Origin: Natrinema limicola JCM 13563
GTDB lineage: Archaea > Halobacteriota > Halobacteria > Halobacteriales > Natrialbaceae
Reading direction: 5' to 3'
Length of the DNA stretch: 64,000 bases
NCBI RefSeq assembly: GCF_000337475.1
Contig: NZ_AOIT01000021.1
Span: forward strand, 89,954-153,953
Shown here: one piece after another, positions 42,234-51,269 of the stretch
Layout of the letters: every line of letters starts with the position of its first letter
How positions within the stretch are numbered: the first letter of the stretch is position 1
Program-made: the position numbers and the translations under genes
Notes under the pieces: model-generated
Seen by the model: only the letters and a program-made list of their open reading frames with translations
Databases searched by the model: none
What the model was told of the DNA's origin: nothing

Positions 42234-42842
42234 CTATATTTTGTTCGCGGGCGGGACGGTTCGCTCGTCAGGTCGTGCCGTCCCAGCACCGCTGAACAGC
42301 ACACGAATGCTCGCGCCGAGCCCGAGCGCGCCGGCGAGGCCAGCAACGCCGATGGTCGCCGAGAGCGCCAGCCCGGCGAGCCCGCTTACGAGCGAGCCGA
42401 TGACGATGCCAACCCACAGCCGGTCAGTTCCGAGCCGCGAGGCGATCGTTCGGCCGATCGCGGTGAGTCCGATCGCAAGCACCACCGGAATGACCGTCGC
42501 TCCGAGAATGACCAGCGGGATGCCGAAGAACACCCCGATACTGGTGTCGACAATGAGATAGCCCGTCCCTGCGAGACCGCTGACGACGAGCAGACTTGGG
42601 CCTCCGATCCCGATCGAGATTACGGGGCTCTGTCGCGATTTCCGGACCGCTTTGCTCCCGTACCTATGGAGCAACCCGAGCACGATCGTCGTGACAAGCA
42701 CAGCGACGACGAACTGGATTCCAACCCGAACGAACGGCTCGAGCGATCGATACGCTGCGATCGTGCCATCCGCGCCGGACAGCGAGACGGCCGACCCCAG
42801 CCCTGAGCGCCCACCGATAGTATATAAGTCTAATGGCCACAT
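42234..42842 (-). CDS. Multi-helix membrane protein of unknown function
   Basis: A 202-residue membrane protein with about six hydrophobic segments, such as GIQFVVAVLVTTIVLGLLHRYG, GGPSLLVVSGLAGTGYLIVDT, IPLVILGATVIPVVLAIGLT and IVIGSLVSGLAGLALSATIG. It has no named family that I recognise. The start at 42842 (MWPLDLYTIGGRS) fits a TATTATAAG box about 26 bases before it. It closes the accessory block and is convergent with the signal peptidase gene, 44 bases away, so a shared role is plausible but unproven. Confidence 0.75.
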   Translation of the reverse strand: MWPLDLYTIGGRSGLGSAVSLSGADGTIAAYRSLEPFVRVGIQFVVAVLVTTIVLGLLHRYGSKAVRKSRQSPVISIGIGGPSLLVVSGLAGTGYLIVDTSIGVFFGIPLVILGATVIPVVLAIGLTAIGRTIASRLGTDRLWVGIVIGSLVSGLAGLALSATIGVAGLAGALGLGASIRVLFSGAGTARPDERTVPPANKI

Positions 42843-43027
42843 CGACGTATATTACACGGGAGCTTATAATAGAACTTTTGATTGTCGGGATGACATTCCG
42901 TTTGACAGCGAGACGGTCGCTCGTATCGGTCCGGCCTGCGCTTGCAGGACGATCGTGATGAGACGCGGTCACACCCGGGCACGCGGGTAGTTCGACGGGT
43001 TTAAGTCTGCGATGACACTTGGTTCAA

Positions 43028-43092
43028 CGGAGACAGGCATCGCCTGTTTCACTGACCCGTAGGAGCACTCCTGCGTACTACGGAGGTGAACG
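43028..43092 (+). promoter_or_regulatory. Leader of the rpl1 operon with alternative hairpins (possible L1 operator)
   Basis: The TATA box TTTAAG at 43000-43005 puts the start near 43028, leaving a leader of about 65 bases. Hairpin 1 pairs ACAGGC with GCCTGT (43033-43047). Hairpin 2 pairs GTAGGA with TCCTGC (43059-43074). A competing pairing joins CCGTAG (43057-43062) with CTACGG (43078-43083), which touches the ribosome-binding site GGAGG (43082-43086). Archaeal L1 is known to repress its own mRNA, so this leader is a good candidate site. Confidence 0.55.
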
Positions 43093-43725
43093 ATGGCAGA
43101 TTCGGATATTGAAACAGCAGTAGCCCGCGCACTCGAGGATTCGCCCGATCGGAACTTTACCGAGACGGTCGACCTCGCGATTAATCTGCGCGACTTAGAC
43201 CTGAACGAACCGTCGAACCGCGTTGACGAGTCGATCGTCCTTCCGTCCGGAACCGGACAGGAAACTCGCATCGTCGTCATCGCCGAGGGAGAAACCGCAG
43301 TCCGTGCCGAAGAGGCAGCGGATGAGGTCCTCTCGGGCGACGACGTGGCCGATCTGGACGACGACGAGGCCAAGGACATGGCCGACGAGACGGACTTCTT
43401 CATCGCCGAAGAGGCGATGATGCAAGACATCGCCCGGCACCTGGGTACCATTCTCGGTCCCCGAGGGAAGATGCCGGACCCGCTCGCACCCGACGACGAC
43501 GTCGTCGAAACCGTCAACCGGCTCAAAAACACCGTGCAGCTTCGCTCCGGCGACCGACGAACCTTCCACACCCTCGTCGGTGCCGAAGACATGGATGCCG
43601 AAGCGATCGCCGACAACATCGACGTCATCCTGCGTCGCCTGCACGCCGACCTCGAGAAGGGGCCCCAGAACATCGACGCCGTCTACGTGAAGACGACGAT
43701 GGGGCCGTCCGTGGAGGTGGCCTAG
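43093..43725 (+). CDS. rpl1: 50S ribosomal protein L1
   Basis: A 210-residue protein of the mobile L1 stalk that binds 23S rRNA near the E site. Blocks include [55 protein letters not shown], and the C-terminal [17 protein letters not shown]. It heads the rpl1-rpl10-rpl12 operon: rpl10 starts two bases after its stop. Its leader carries hairpins that suggest autoregulation. Confidence 0.97.
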   Translation: MADSDIETAVARALEDSPDRNFTETVDLAINLRDLDLNEPSNRVDESIVLPSGTGQETRIVVIAEGETAVRAEEAADEVLSGDDVADLDDDEAKDMADETDFFIAEEAMMQDIARHLGTILGPRGKMPDPLAPDDDVVETVNRLKNTVQLRSGDRRTFHTLVGAEDMDAEAIADNIDVILRRLHADLEKGPQNIDAVYVKTTMGPSVEVA

Positions 43726-43726
43726 A

Positions 43727-44767
43727 ATGAGCGCACAGGCTGAACGCAAAACCGAGAACCTTCCCCAGTGGAAGAAAGAGGAAGTCGACGAGCTCGCCGA
43801 GATCATCAGCGAGTACGAGAGCGTCGGCATCGTCGGCATCGCCGGCATTCCTTCGAAGCAGCTTCAGGACATGCGCCGCGACCTGCACGGCACCGCCGAG
43901 TTGCGCGTCAGCCGCAACACCCTGCAGACGCGTGCGCTCGAGGATGCCGGCCTCGACGACCTCGTCGAGCACATCGAGGGACAGGTCGGCATCGTCGGCA
44001 CGAACGAGAACCCGTTCTCGCTGTACAAGGAGCTCGAGGCGTCGAAGACGCCCGCTCCGATCAACGAGGGCGAGGTCGCACCGAACGACATCGTGATCCC
44101 CGAAGGGGACACCGGTGTCGACCCGGGGCCGTTCGTTGGCGAACTCCAGAGCATCGGCGCGAACGCACGCATCGAAGAGGGTTCGATCCAGGTCATGGAG
44201 GACTCGACGGTCTTAGAGGCCGGCGAAGAAGTCTCTGCGGATCTGGCAAACGTCCTCAACGAGTTGGGTATCGAACCCAAGGAAGTCGGGCTCGACCTGC
44301 GCGCCGTCATCGCTGACGGTGTCCTGTTCGACCCCGCGGACCTCGACATCGACGTCGAAGCCTACCAGAGCGACGTGTCGACGGCCGCCGCTCGCGCTCA
44401 GAACCTCTCGATCAACGCGAGCTTCCCGACCGCGACGACCGCACCGACGCTCATCGCCAAGGCCACGGGCGAGGCCAAGAGCCTCGGCCTGCAGGCCGCG
44501 ATCGAGGACGAAGCCCTCATGCCTGACCTCGTCAGCAAGGCCGACGCACAGCTGCGTGCGCTTGCGGCCCAGATCGACGACGAGGAGGCACTCCCTGAGG
44601 AGCTTCAGGACGTCGAGGCGGCCGCTCCGGCGGCAGCCGACGACGAGGACGAATCGGCAGACGACCAGACCGAAGACGACGCTGAGACCGAGGACGCCGA
44701 CACCGACGATGACGACGACGAAGACGGCGGCGACGGCGCGGCCGGTCTCGGCGAAATGTTCGGATAA
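43727..44767 (+). CDS. rpl10: 50S ribosomal protein L10 (P0 stalk base)
   Basis: A 346-residue stalk base that binds L11-bound 23S rRNA and carries L12 dimers. It shows [37 protein letters not shown], the [12 protein letters not shown] helix, the P0-specific insertion ([25 protein letters not shown]), three L12-binding helices around residues 200-290, and a very acidic tail that ends GLGEMFG, the motif shared with L12 for binding translation factors. Confidence 0.97.
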   Translation: MSAQAERKTENLPQWKKEEVDELAEIISEYESVGIVGIAGIPSKQLQDMRRDLHGTAELRVSRNTLQTRALEDAGLDDLVEHIEGQVGIVGTNENPFSLYKELEASKTPAPINEGEVAPNDIVIPEGDTGVDPGPFVGELQSIGANARIEEGSIQVMEDSTVLEAGEEVSADLANVLNELGIEPKEVGLDLRAVIADGVLFDPADLDIDVEAYQSDVSTAAARAQNLSINASFPTATTAPTLIAKATGEAKSLGLQAAIEDEALMPDLVSKADAQLRALAAQIDDEEALPEELQDVEAAAPAAADDEDESADDQTEDDAETEDADTDDDDDEDGGDGAAGLGEMFG

Positions 44768-44788
44768 CGACTCACGGAGGATACACCA

Positions 44789-45133
44789 ATGGAATACGTA
44801 TACGCTGCACTCATCCTGAACGAATCGGGCGAAGAGATCAACGAAGACAACCTCACGGACGTGCTCGACGCTGCCGGCGTCGACGTCGAAGAGTCCCGCG
44901 TCAAGGCGCTCGTCGCCGCGCTCGAGGACGTCGACATCGACGAGGCCGTCGAGGAAGCTGCTGCCGTCCCCGCTGGCGGAGCCGCCGCAGGCGGTGCCGC
45001 AGCCGCGGAAGGTGGCGACGAGGAAGGCGACGAAGAAGAGGCCAGCGACGTGCCGGACACGACGGACGAGGACGAAGACGAGGACGAGGACGAAGAGGCC
45101 AGCGGCGAGGGCCTCGGCGAACTCTTCGGATAA
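44789..45133 (+). CDS. rpl12: 50S ribosomal protein L12 (P1 type)
   Basis: A 114-residue archaeal P1-type stalk protein. The N-terminal dimerisation domain is [20 protein letters not shown] with [26 protein letters not shown]; an Ala/Gly hinge follows, then a long Asp/Glu tail ending GEGLGELFG, which recruits elongation factors. GGAGG lies 10 bases before the ATG. It ends the operon. Confidence 0.97.
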   Translation: MEYVYAALILNESGEEINEDNLTDVLDAAGVDVEESRVKALVAALEDVDIDEAVEEAAAVPAGGAAAGGAAAAEGGDEEGDEEEASDVPDTTDEDEDEDEDEEASGEGLGELFG

Positions 45134-45173
45134 CGTCTCCGTCGACCCGGTTTCGACGAGTTGCACACTCCGA

Positions 45174-45179
45174 TTTTTT
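45174..45179 (+). terminator. T-run after rpl12
   Basis: Six thymines (CGATTTTTTC) lie 40 bases past the rpl12 stop, the usual haloarchaeal end signal for the L1-L10-L12 message. Confidence 0.6.
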
Positions 45180-45286
45180 CTTGGACTCGAGGATGAGTGG
45201 CGACGCTACAGTAGAGCGGCGCCGACGGCTCGCGCTCTAACCGGTGAGCCGAGAATATATAAGTGAAAGCGCGGCCAGAGCCGCCA

Positions 45287-46525
45287 ATGGCTGCCCCGGT
45301 CGAGGTCGTCGCCGAGCCCGCGCTGACGCTGCAGTTGCTCGCATGGATCCTCGCCGGCTCGTTGTGTGGGACCTGTAGCGGACTCGTTCCAGGACTTCAT
45401 GCCAACAACTTCGCACTTCTGCTGGCGGGAATCGCACCGTCAGTCCCCGGCCCGCCGCTGTTTATCGGCTGTGCGATGCTGGCCGCTGGCGTCGTCCACA
45501 CCTTCCTGAACGCCGTGCCGGCGATGGCACTCGGTGTCCCCGACGCGGAGATGGCCGTCACCGCGCTGCCGGGTCATCGATTGGTGCTCGAGGGGCGTGG
45601 CTACGAAGCGATCAGACTCTCTGCGCTCGGCAGTCTGCTTGCTGTCCTCGCCGCGGTGCCGCTTGCCGTTCCCGTAACCCGGGTCATAACGGCCGTCTAC
45701 CCGACGATACAGGCACAGCTGTCACTTGTACTCGCGATGATCGTGACCGCGCTGGTCGCGTCGGAGCCGACGTGGCGACGCCGCCTTGGCGGCCTGCTTT
45801 CGTTCGGGCTGGCGACTGGACTCGGCGCGCTCACGCTGGATCTGTCACCAGCGGCCCCGCTCGAGGCCGGCGGCACCCTCGCGCCGCTGTTTGCTGGCCT
45901 CTTCGGGGCACCGGTGTTGATCGACGCGGTTCGTGGGAGTGGTCTTCCGAGTCAGGATGGCTCCGGGATCACGATGTCGCGCCGGCTCGTCGGGCTAACG
46001 GCGCTTGCCGGGACGCTCGCGGGTGCCGCAGTCGGCTATCTCCCCGGCATCACAGCAGCGATCGCGGCCGTTGCAGTGCTCGTCGTCGTCCCGGACGGAG
46101 CCACCGATCGAGGATATATCGTCGCGACCAGCGGCGTCGACACCGCAAACACGATTTTCGCGCTCTTTGCGCTGGTTGCCATCGGCCAGCCTCGGACCGG
46201 CGTGCTGGTCGCCGTCGACAGTCTGGGCGTGCCACTCGAGCTCCCGATCCTGCTTGCGGCCGTCGTGCTCGCGGGACTTGCCGGCTTCGCGCTCGTGCTC
46301 GTCGTTGGGGATGCCTACCTCGAGTTCGTCGGTCGACTTCCCTACTGGCAGCTGTCGGTAGCCGTTCTCGCACTGTTGCTCGTTCTTTCGTATCTGTTTA
46401 CTGGCGTGGTGGGAATCGCGATCTTCCTCGCTGCGGCCACAGTCGGGATGGTACCGGTTCGACTGGGGGCCCGTCGCGTTCATTTGATGGGTGTCCTGAT
46501 CGGCCCGCTACTGCTCGGACTCTGA
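45287..46525 (+). CDS. TctA/DUF112-type multi-helix permease
   Basis: A 412-residue integral membrane protein with about eleven helices. It has the GTCSGLVPGLHANNFALLL segment near residue 30 and a second, inverted version, GAAVGYLPGITAAIAAVAVL near 246, with PGLH and PGIT as the paired turns seen in the TctA family of tripartite tricarboxylate transporters. No TctB or TctC is adjacent, as is common for the archaeal single-gene branch. An AATATATAAG box lies about 28 bases before the ATG at 45287. Its end overlaps btpA by 18 bases in convergent orientation. Confidence 0.85.
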   Translation: MAAPVEVVAEPALTLQLLAWILAGSLCGTCSGLVPGLHANNFALLLAGIAPSVPGPPLFIGCAMLAAGVVHTFLNAVPAMALGVPDAEMAVTALPGHRLVLEGRGYEAIRLSALGSLLAVLAAVPLAVPVTRVITAVYPTIQAQLSLVLAMIVTALVASEPTWRRRLGGLLSFGLATGLGALTLDLSPAAPLEAGGTLAPLFAGLFGAPVLIDAVRGSGLPSQDGSGITMSRRLVGLTALAGTLAGAAVGYLPGITAAIAAVAVLVVVPDGATDRGYIVATSGVDTANTIFALFALVAIGQPRTGVLVAVDSLGVPLELPILLAAVVLAGLAGFALVLVVGDAYLEFVGRLPYWQLSVAVLALLLVLSYLFTGVVGIAIFLAAATVGMVPVRLGARRVHLMGVLIGPLLLGL

Positions 46526-47346
46526 GCTTCGAGCCGCAGCGACGAGGTCCGCGACGCGCTCGCTGGCGACCGGTGCAGTCGTCTCTCCGTCCGTTTTGAG
46601 CGCGGTTCCGACGATGACGCCGTCTGCACCCGCTGCGAGACAGTCGCCGACCGTGTCACTCGTCACACCGCTGCCGACGAACACCGGGACCCGATCGTGA
46701 CCGTGCGCTGCGAGTCCGTCGCCGACGCGTTCGATGTCCGCAAGCGGCGTTTCGACGCCGGTCCCCGGCCCGGAGACGATCACGCCGTCTGCCTTGCCGC
46801 GGTTGACCGTCTCGAGCGCTGCCCGGTCGATCGGTTGCTCGCCAACTGGCGTCGCGTGTTTGACGTGGACATCCGCAAAGATCGCGACGTCGGTTGCGAG
46901 CCGATCACGGAGCCGAAGCGTTTCGTGGGCGCGGCCCTCGAGGACCCCTTGGTCCGTCGCGGCGGTACCGACGTGGACGTTGACACGGACGAACGCGGCG
47001 TCAACGGCTGCGGCGATCGACAGCGCTGCCTCAGCGTCGTTGCGAAGCACGTTGATGCCGACCGGCACGTCGACGGCGTCGGTCAGGTCCGTCGCGATTG
47101 CCGTCATCTCGGCGACGACGTGTTTCGGCACGTCATCCGGATAGAACGGTGCATCGCCGAAGTTCTCGAGGATGAGCCCGTCGATTCCGCTATCTGCGAG
47201 TCGGCGTGCGTCCTCGAGCGCACGGGCTCGGACGGCATCGCGGTCGCCGTCGAATCCCGGTGCGCCGGGCAGCGCCGGAGGTGAACCATGCCGACGACGG
47301 GCTGGTCGGTATCGAAGCGCTCGAGCAGTGCTGTCCGCGTGGGCAT
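46508..47346 (-). pseudogene. btpA: BtpA/SgcQ-family protein, frameshifted near the N-terminus
   Basis: A TIM-barrel protein of the BtpA family. The start MPTRTALLERFDTDQPVVGM with VHL lies in one frame (from 47346), while PALPGAPGFDGDRDAVRARALEDARRLADSGIDGLILENFGDAPF and the remaining 250 residues lie in the next. Family members read MVHLPxLPGAPGFDGD here, so one C is missing from a CCC run on the coding strand (plus 47277-47278). Everything else is intact up to VIVGTALK. It may be a recent mutation or an assembly error. BtpA was first linked to photosystem I assembly; archaeal roles are unclear. Confidence 0.8.
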
Positions 47347-47466
47347 ACCAGTGCTGAGAGCGCGAACGGGATAACGTGCTGTGGTGGCGAGAACGATATG
47401 GGTTCGAGCCGGCAATCTCCTCCCCCACCACGGCTGTTTTCTCTCCGCCGTGGCTATCTCTCTCCG

Positions 47467-48567
47467 ATGGCCGACTTGCTCTCCACGTTATCGCTGCGCG
47501 AAACGGAGATCCCGAATCGTATCGCCGTCTCTCCGATGTGCCAGTACTCCTGTAAGTCCGATGGGCTGGCGACCGACTGGCATCAGGTTCATCTCGGGAG
47601 CCGCGCCGTCGGCGGTGCAGGCATCGTCATGACCGAGGCAACGGCAGTCGAACCACGCGGTCGCATCACGCCCTACGATCTCGGGATCTGGAGCGACGAG
47701 CACGCGGCAGCGCTCGAGCCGATCACCGAGTTCATCCGCGATCAGGGGTCCGTGCCGGGGATCCAACTCGCCCACGCAGGTCACAAGGCGAGCAAAACGC
47801 GGCCGTGGGAGGGTAACGTGCCGAAACAGCCCGACGAAGGTGGGTGGGAAGTGCTCTCGCCGTCGCCGAGTGCCTATCCACCGTTCGATGGCGACCGGCC
47901 GGCACTGTGCAAGGCCGACGCGGACGATATTCAGGGCGTGATCGACGCCTACCGTGCCGCGTCCGAACGGTCGCTCGAGGCTGGCTTCGAGATCGCCGAG
48001 GTTCATGCAGCTCACGGCTACTTGCTCCACGAGTTCCTCTCGCCGGTCACGAACCGCCGGACGGACAACTACGGCGGCAGCTTCGAGAACCGCACCCGAC
48101 TGCTCCGCGAAGTCGTCACCGCAGTCCGTGATGTCTGGCCGGCCGAGAAGCCGCTTTTCGTCCGCATTTCCGGCACCGACTGGCTCGAGGTCCGCGAGTC
48201 GTGGAATATCGAACAGTCCATGCGGCTGGCCGACGATCTCGCCCGCCTCGGCGTCGATCTGATCGACGTCAGCTCGGGCGGACTTCACCCCGAACAGGAG
48301 GCTCCTGGCGGTCCGAACTTCCAGGTGCCACTGGCTGAACGCGTCCGCAGGGGGACCGACGTCGCCGTCGGCGCGGTCGGCGGCATCACCGAGCCCCAAC
48401 AGGCCGACGCGCTGGTTCGCAACGGTCGCGCAGATATCGTGCTCGTCGGACGGGAGTTCCTGCGCGATCCGTACTTCGGACTCCGTGCTGTCGGCGATCT
48501 CGAGCGAGACCCGGACGACATCGCAGAACAGTGGCCGGTTCAGTACCGGCGAGCCGTCAACAAATAG
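47467..48567 (+). CDS. Old-yellow-enzyme-type NADH:flavin oxidoreductase (YqjM-like)
   Basis: A 366-residue FMN enzyme that reduces activated C=C bonds. Visible FMN and substrate residues: NRIAVSPMCQYSC near residue 18 (with the YqjM-type Cys), the HQVHLGSRAVGGAGIVMTEATAV segment, IQLAHAGHKA near 104, the catalytic HAAHGYLLHEFLSPVTNRRTDNYGGSFENR near 178-207, and the FMN phosphate region GAVGGIT...RADIVLVGREFLRDP. The ATG at 47467 follows CTCTCTCCG and gives the usual start. Its natural substrate is unknown. Confidence 0.92.
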   Translation: MADLLSTLSLRETEIPNRIAVSPMCQYSCKSDGLATDWHQVHLGSRAVGGAGIVMTEATAVEPRGRITPYDLGIWSDEHAAALEPITEFIRDQGSVPGIQLAHAGHKASKTRPWEGNVPKQPDEGGWEVLSPSPSAYPPFDGDRPALCKADADDIQGVIDAYRAASERSLEAGFEIAEVHAAHGYLLHEFLSPVTNRRTDNYGGSFENRTRLLREVVTAVRDVWPAEKPLFVRISGTDWLEVRESWNIEQSMRLADDLARLGVDLIDVSSGGLHPEQEAPGGPNFQVPLAERVRRGTDVAVGAVGGITEPQQADALVRNGRADIVLVGREFLRDPYFGLRAVGDLERDPDDIAEQWPVQYRRAVNK

Positions 48568-48641
48568 CTCGGAACTCGCTTGCCGTCGTCTAGCGCTACA
48601 ACGGTCCTCCCGGCAGGACATCTGTCGAGACGGTCAGTGAC

Positions 48642-48724
48642 TGAGACGGGCTGCTGTCCCGCTGTCCCGGTGGGACCACACTGCTGGTCGCTGCCGGCCG
48701 GCACTGACTGACAGGAGTCCGTCT
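48642..48724. repeat. Palindromic repeat copy H
   Basis: An 83-base copy starting TGAGACGGGCTGCTGTCCC and ending with the complement of AGACGGACTCCTGTCAG. It lies between convergent genes, nine bases from the stop of the thioredoxin-fold gene. Confidence 0.85.
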
Positions 48725-48732
48725 GCTGTCCT

Positions 48733-49296
48733 CTAGTCGTCTTTCCACTTGATCGAACAGCCCTGTGACGGCTGCCACTCGAGATCGACTTCCTCGCCGG
48801 CCAGTACAGCATCGATCGCCTCCCGAATGTGGAACCTGGTTGGCTCGTCGTCGGGGTTCAGCGCGTCGTCGAGGCGCCCATGATAGACCAGCCGGAACTC
48901 GCCGTCCGACCGGGCAAAGAGGAACGGATCCGGCGTGCAGACCGCACCGTACGCTCGAGCGACATCCTGACTCTCGTCACGGAGATAGGCGTCGTAGTCG
49001 ATTGTTCCGTCGTCGACGTACGTTTGCATCGCCTCGAACGAGTCGTCGGGATATTCCTCGGCATCGTTGGAGTTGATTCCGACGACCGCAACGTCGTCGT
49101 ACTCCGCCGAGAGGTCATTCAGCAGGTCGAACTTCGCCTGTGCGTACGGACAGTGATTACACGTAAAGACGACCAACAGTGCCTCGTTGTCGACAAACGA
49201 CTCGTGCGAGTAGCGGTTCCCGTCGACACCCTCGAGTTCGAAGTCTGGCGCGGTGTCACCGGCCTCGAGTTCGGAGTCGGATTCCATCAGTACCAT
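48733..49296 (-). CDS. Thioredoxin-fold (AhpC/TSA-like) redox protein
   Basis: A 187-residue thioredoxin-fold protein. The opening LEAGDTAPDFELEGVDGNRYSHESF is typical of peroxiredoxin-like proteins, and the active site CNHCPYAQ near residue 51 has a CxxC motif. Residues SNDAEEYPDDSFEAMQTY, then the cis-proline region VCTPDPFLF, and YHGRLDDALNP complete the fold. It is probably a cytoplasmic thiol-disulfide enzyme. Start: a GTTAAGAAC box lies about 27 bases before ATG 49296, so that codon is chosen over 49287 and 49356. Confidence 0.88.
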   Translation of the reverse strand: MVLMESDSELEAGDTAPDFELEGVDGNRYSHESFVDNEALLVVFTCNHCPYAQAKFDLLNDLSAEYDDVAVVGINSNDAEEYPDDSFEAMQTYVDDGTIDYDAYLRDESQDVARAYGAVCTPDPFLFARSDGEFRLVYHGRLDDALNPDDEPTRFHIREAIDAVLAGEEVDLEWQPSQGCSIKWKDD

Positions 49297-49495
49297 GCCA
49301 GATCGTTCGGGTCGTTCGTTCTTAACGCTCCCGCTCAGGTTGGCTGGCTCGAGCAACTAGTCGGTGACGGGGACACGTGACTGGCTGCTCACTGATCGGG
49401 GCCGTCGTCTGGTTGGCAGCCAGATCGACAGCCTGTGCTGACTGTCTGGCACGTCGTGACAACCTCTTTTCTTCGCTCGGATCGTCAACCGGGAT

Positions 49496-49945
49496 ATGCA
49501 AGGGTTGCGCTGGCTCCAGATGAGCGACGACGAGATCGCAGACTTCCTCGGTCGTGGTGGGACAGGCGTCCTTTCGTTTGCCCCCGAGTCAGACGAGCCG
49601 CCGGTTTCGATACCGGTGTCCTACGGCTATAACGCGGATGAGAAACGGTTGTACTATCAGCTGTCGACGCCCGAAGACAGCCGGAAGAGCGATCTCATCG
49701 ACCAGCCCGTCTCGTTCGTCGTCTACGGCAGATCCGACGGCAAGTGGGAAAGCGTCATCGCGACGGGCACGCTCGACGATATCGAGGAGAAACCGTACGA
49801 ATCCAGTGCGGTACAGGGGATGTGGGCGATTCAGATCCCGCACGTCGACATCTTCGAACGGCCGCGTGACGAGGTCACGTTCCACTTTTTCAGCCTCGAT
49901 CCCGACACGCTGACGGGACGGAAAGAGGTTCCATCTCGGTCCTGA
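49496..49945 (+). CDS. Pyridoxamine 5'-phosphate oxidase-fold protein
   Basis: A 149-residue split-barrel protein. It starts MQGLRWLQMSDDEIADFLGR with GGTGVLSFA and PVSIPVSYGYN, then LYYQLSTPEDSRKSDLI, VSFVVYGRSDGKWESVIATGTL and VDIFERP. This is the flavin-binding PNPOx-like layout common in haloarchaea; cofactor and activity are unproven. It may be one of the F420 or FMN/haem-binding members. Confidence 0.85.
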   Translation: MQGLRWLQMSDDEIADFLGRGGTGVLSFAPESDEPPVSIPVSYGYNADEKRLYYQLSTPEDSRKSDLIDQPVSFVVYGRSDGKWESVIATGTLDDIEEKPYESSAVQGMWAIQIPHVDIFERPRDEVTFHFFSLDPDTLTGRKEVPSRS

Positions 49946-50008
49946 TCGATCCGCGACAGCTCCCCACCCGTAACTCGACGCAGTAGCCGACGAGTCGGCA
50001 GACCGGTG

Positions 50009-50236
50009 TTAGCCGAACAGTTCAGCGATCGAGAGCAGGACGCTTGGAACGACGAGCAAGGCGATCCCACCGACGATCAGGACGAGCGGCAAGACGAGTA
50101 TCCCCATGTCGGTCAGCAACCAAAGTCCAAGGCCAGCCAGCACCGCAACCAATCCGACCAGCCGAAGCAGCCAGACGAATACACCTTCGAGCTCCGAATC
50201 GGCGACGAGATCGACGAGTTCGAGCACATCGTCCAT
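50009..50236 (-). CDS. Small two-helix membrane protein
   Basis: A 75-residue protein starting MDDVLELVDLVADSELEGVF. Two hydrophobic helices (VFVWLLRLVGLVAVLAGLGLWLL and ILVLPLVLIVGGIALLVVPSVLL) follow an acidic N-terminus. No family is recognised. It is convergent with the PNPOx-like gene, 63 bases away. Confidence 0.7.
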   Translation of the reverse strand: MDDVLELVDLVADSELEGVFVWLLRLVGLVAVLAGLGLWLLTDMGILVLPLVLIVGGIALLVVPSVLLSIAELFG

Positions 50237-50439
50237 AGCCGACCAAATATGTCAACCCACAGTACTTGAATCCAGTGCTCGACCATTCTGGTCCGTGTCA
50301 ACGCAGCTATCGTCTCGAGACCGATCTACAGGCTGAGTAGGGCGAGTGCCTCGGGGCTTGTCCCCGAGGTACTTCACTGCCGCTGAATCACTGGATGCGA
50401 CGACTTACATATTTGTACCTTCAGGATCATCGACGGGGT

Positions 50440-51141
50440 ATGAAGACACTCGAGGTCACCGACGAACAGTACGCCTGCATTCAGCACCTCCGAGAGGAGA
50501 TCTCCGAATCCGTCGTCGGCAAGTACGGCTTCGTCCGCGAACGCGACGCCGTCCAGTTCCTGATCGACAATCTCGATGGCGAGATCGAACTCGACGCCGA
50601 CGAGTTCGACTCCTCGGCGACCGACGACGTCGCGGCCTCCGTCGGCGCTGCCATCGAGGGCGACGACGATCCCCACGAACTCGAGGAAGTCTCCTACATC
50701 GAAGACGAGGCGACGACGGGCGACGAGCGACTGGACGACGACGACGCCGACCGCGAGCCCGAGGTGACTGACGCGGCGGCGACCGACGACGAACCCGCAG
50801 CGGACGACTCGGAGACGGACGACGGGAACGACGAATCCGGTCTTGGGTCGGACGCAGCCGACGGAATCGAGACGAATGTCGACGAAGGCGCGACGACGGA
50901 CAGCACTGATGATGGCACTGATGCGATCGGCTCGACCAACGATGGCAGCGACGGGGATGGATCGGCCGACGACGACGATATGTTAAACGAGATGATGAGC
51001 CTGCTCGAGACCCACGACGACAAGTGGCATGAATCGAGTTCGGCGGACTACCGGTACGCCGTCGACCTCCCCGACGGTTCGACCGAACAGGTCCAGACGA
51101 AAGACGACGTGCGGGCGTTGCTGTTCAAGAATTATCGCTAA
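50440..51141 (+). CDS. Protein with ribbon-helix-helix-like N-terminus and long acidic linker
   Basis: A 233-residue protein in three zones. Residues 1-45 (MKTLEVTDEQYACIQHLREE, then KYGFVRERDAVQFLIDNLDG) have the form of an antitoxin-like or ribbon-helix-helix domain. Residues about 50-180 are an extremely acidic, low-complexity Asp/Glu/Thr linker. Residues 185-233 (MLNEMMSLLETHDDKWHESS, YRYAVDLPDGSTEQVQTKDDVRALLFKNYR) form a second compact unit. No family is assigned. An ACTTACATATTTG box lies about 30 bases before the ATG. Confidence 0.7.
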   Translation: MKTLEVTDEQYACIQHLREEISESVVGKYGFVRERDAVQFLIDNLDGEIELDADEFDSSATDDVAASVGAAIEGDDDPHELEEVSYIEDEATTGDERLDDDDADREPEVTDAAATDDEPAADDSETDDGNDESGLGSDAADGIETNVDEGATTDSTDDGTDAIGSTNDGSDGDGSADDDDMLNEMMSLLETHDDKWHESSSADYRYAVDLPDGSTEQVQTKDDVRALLFKNYR

Positions 51142-51269
51142 ACCCCGACTACGAGTACTGCACGGTCTTCGTCTCATCCGGGCAGTCACGCGGGAACGCA
51201 GCCTGTCGTCGGTGCGCCGAACGCGACAAGAACGTTAGACCTTTACTCGCGCTCGCGCTTCGAAGGGAT

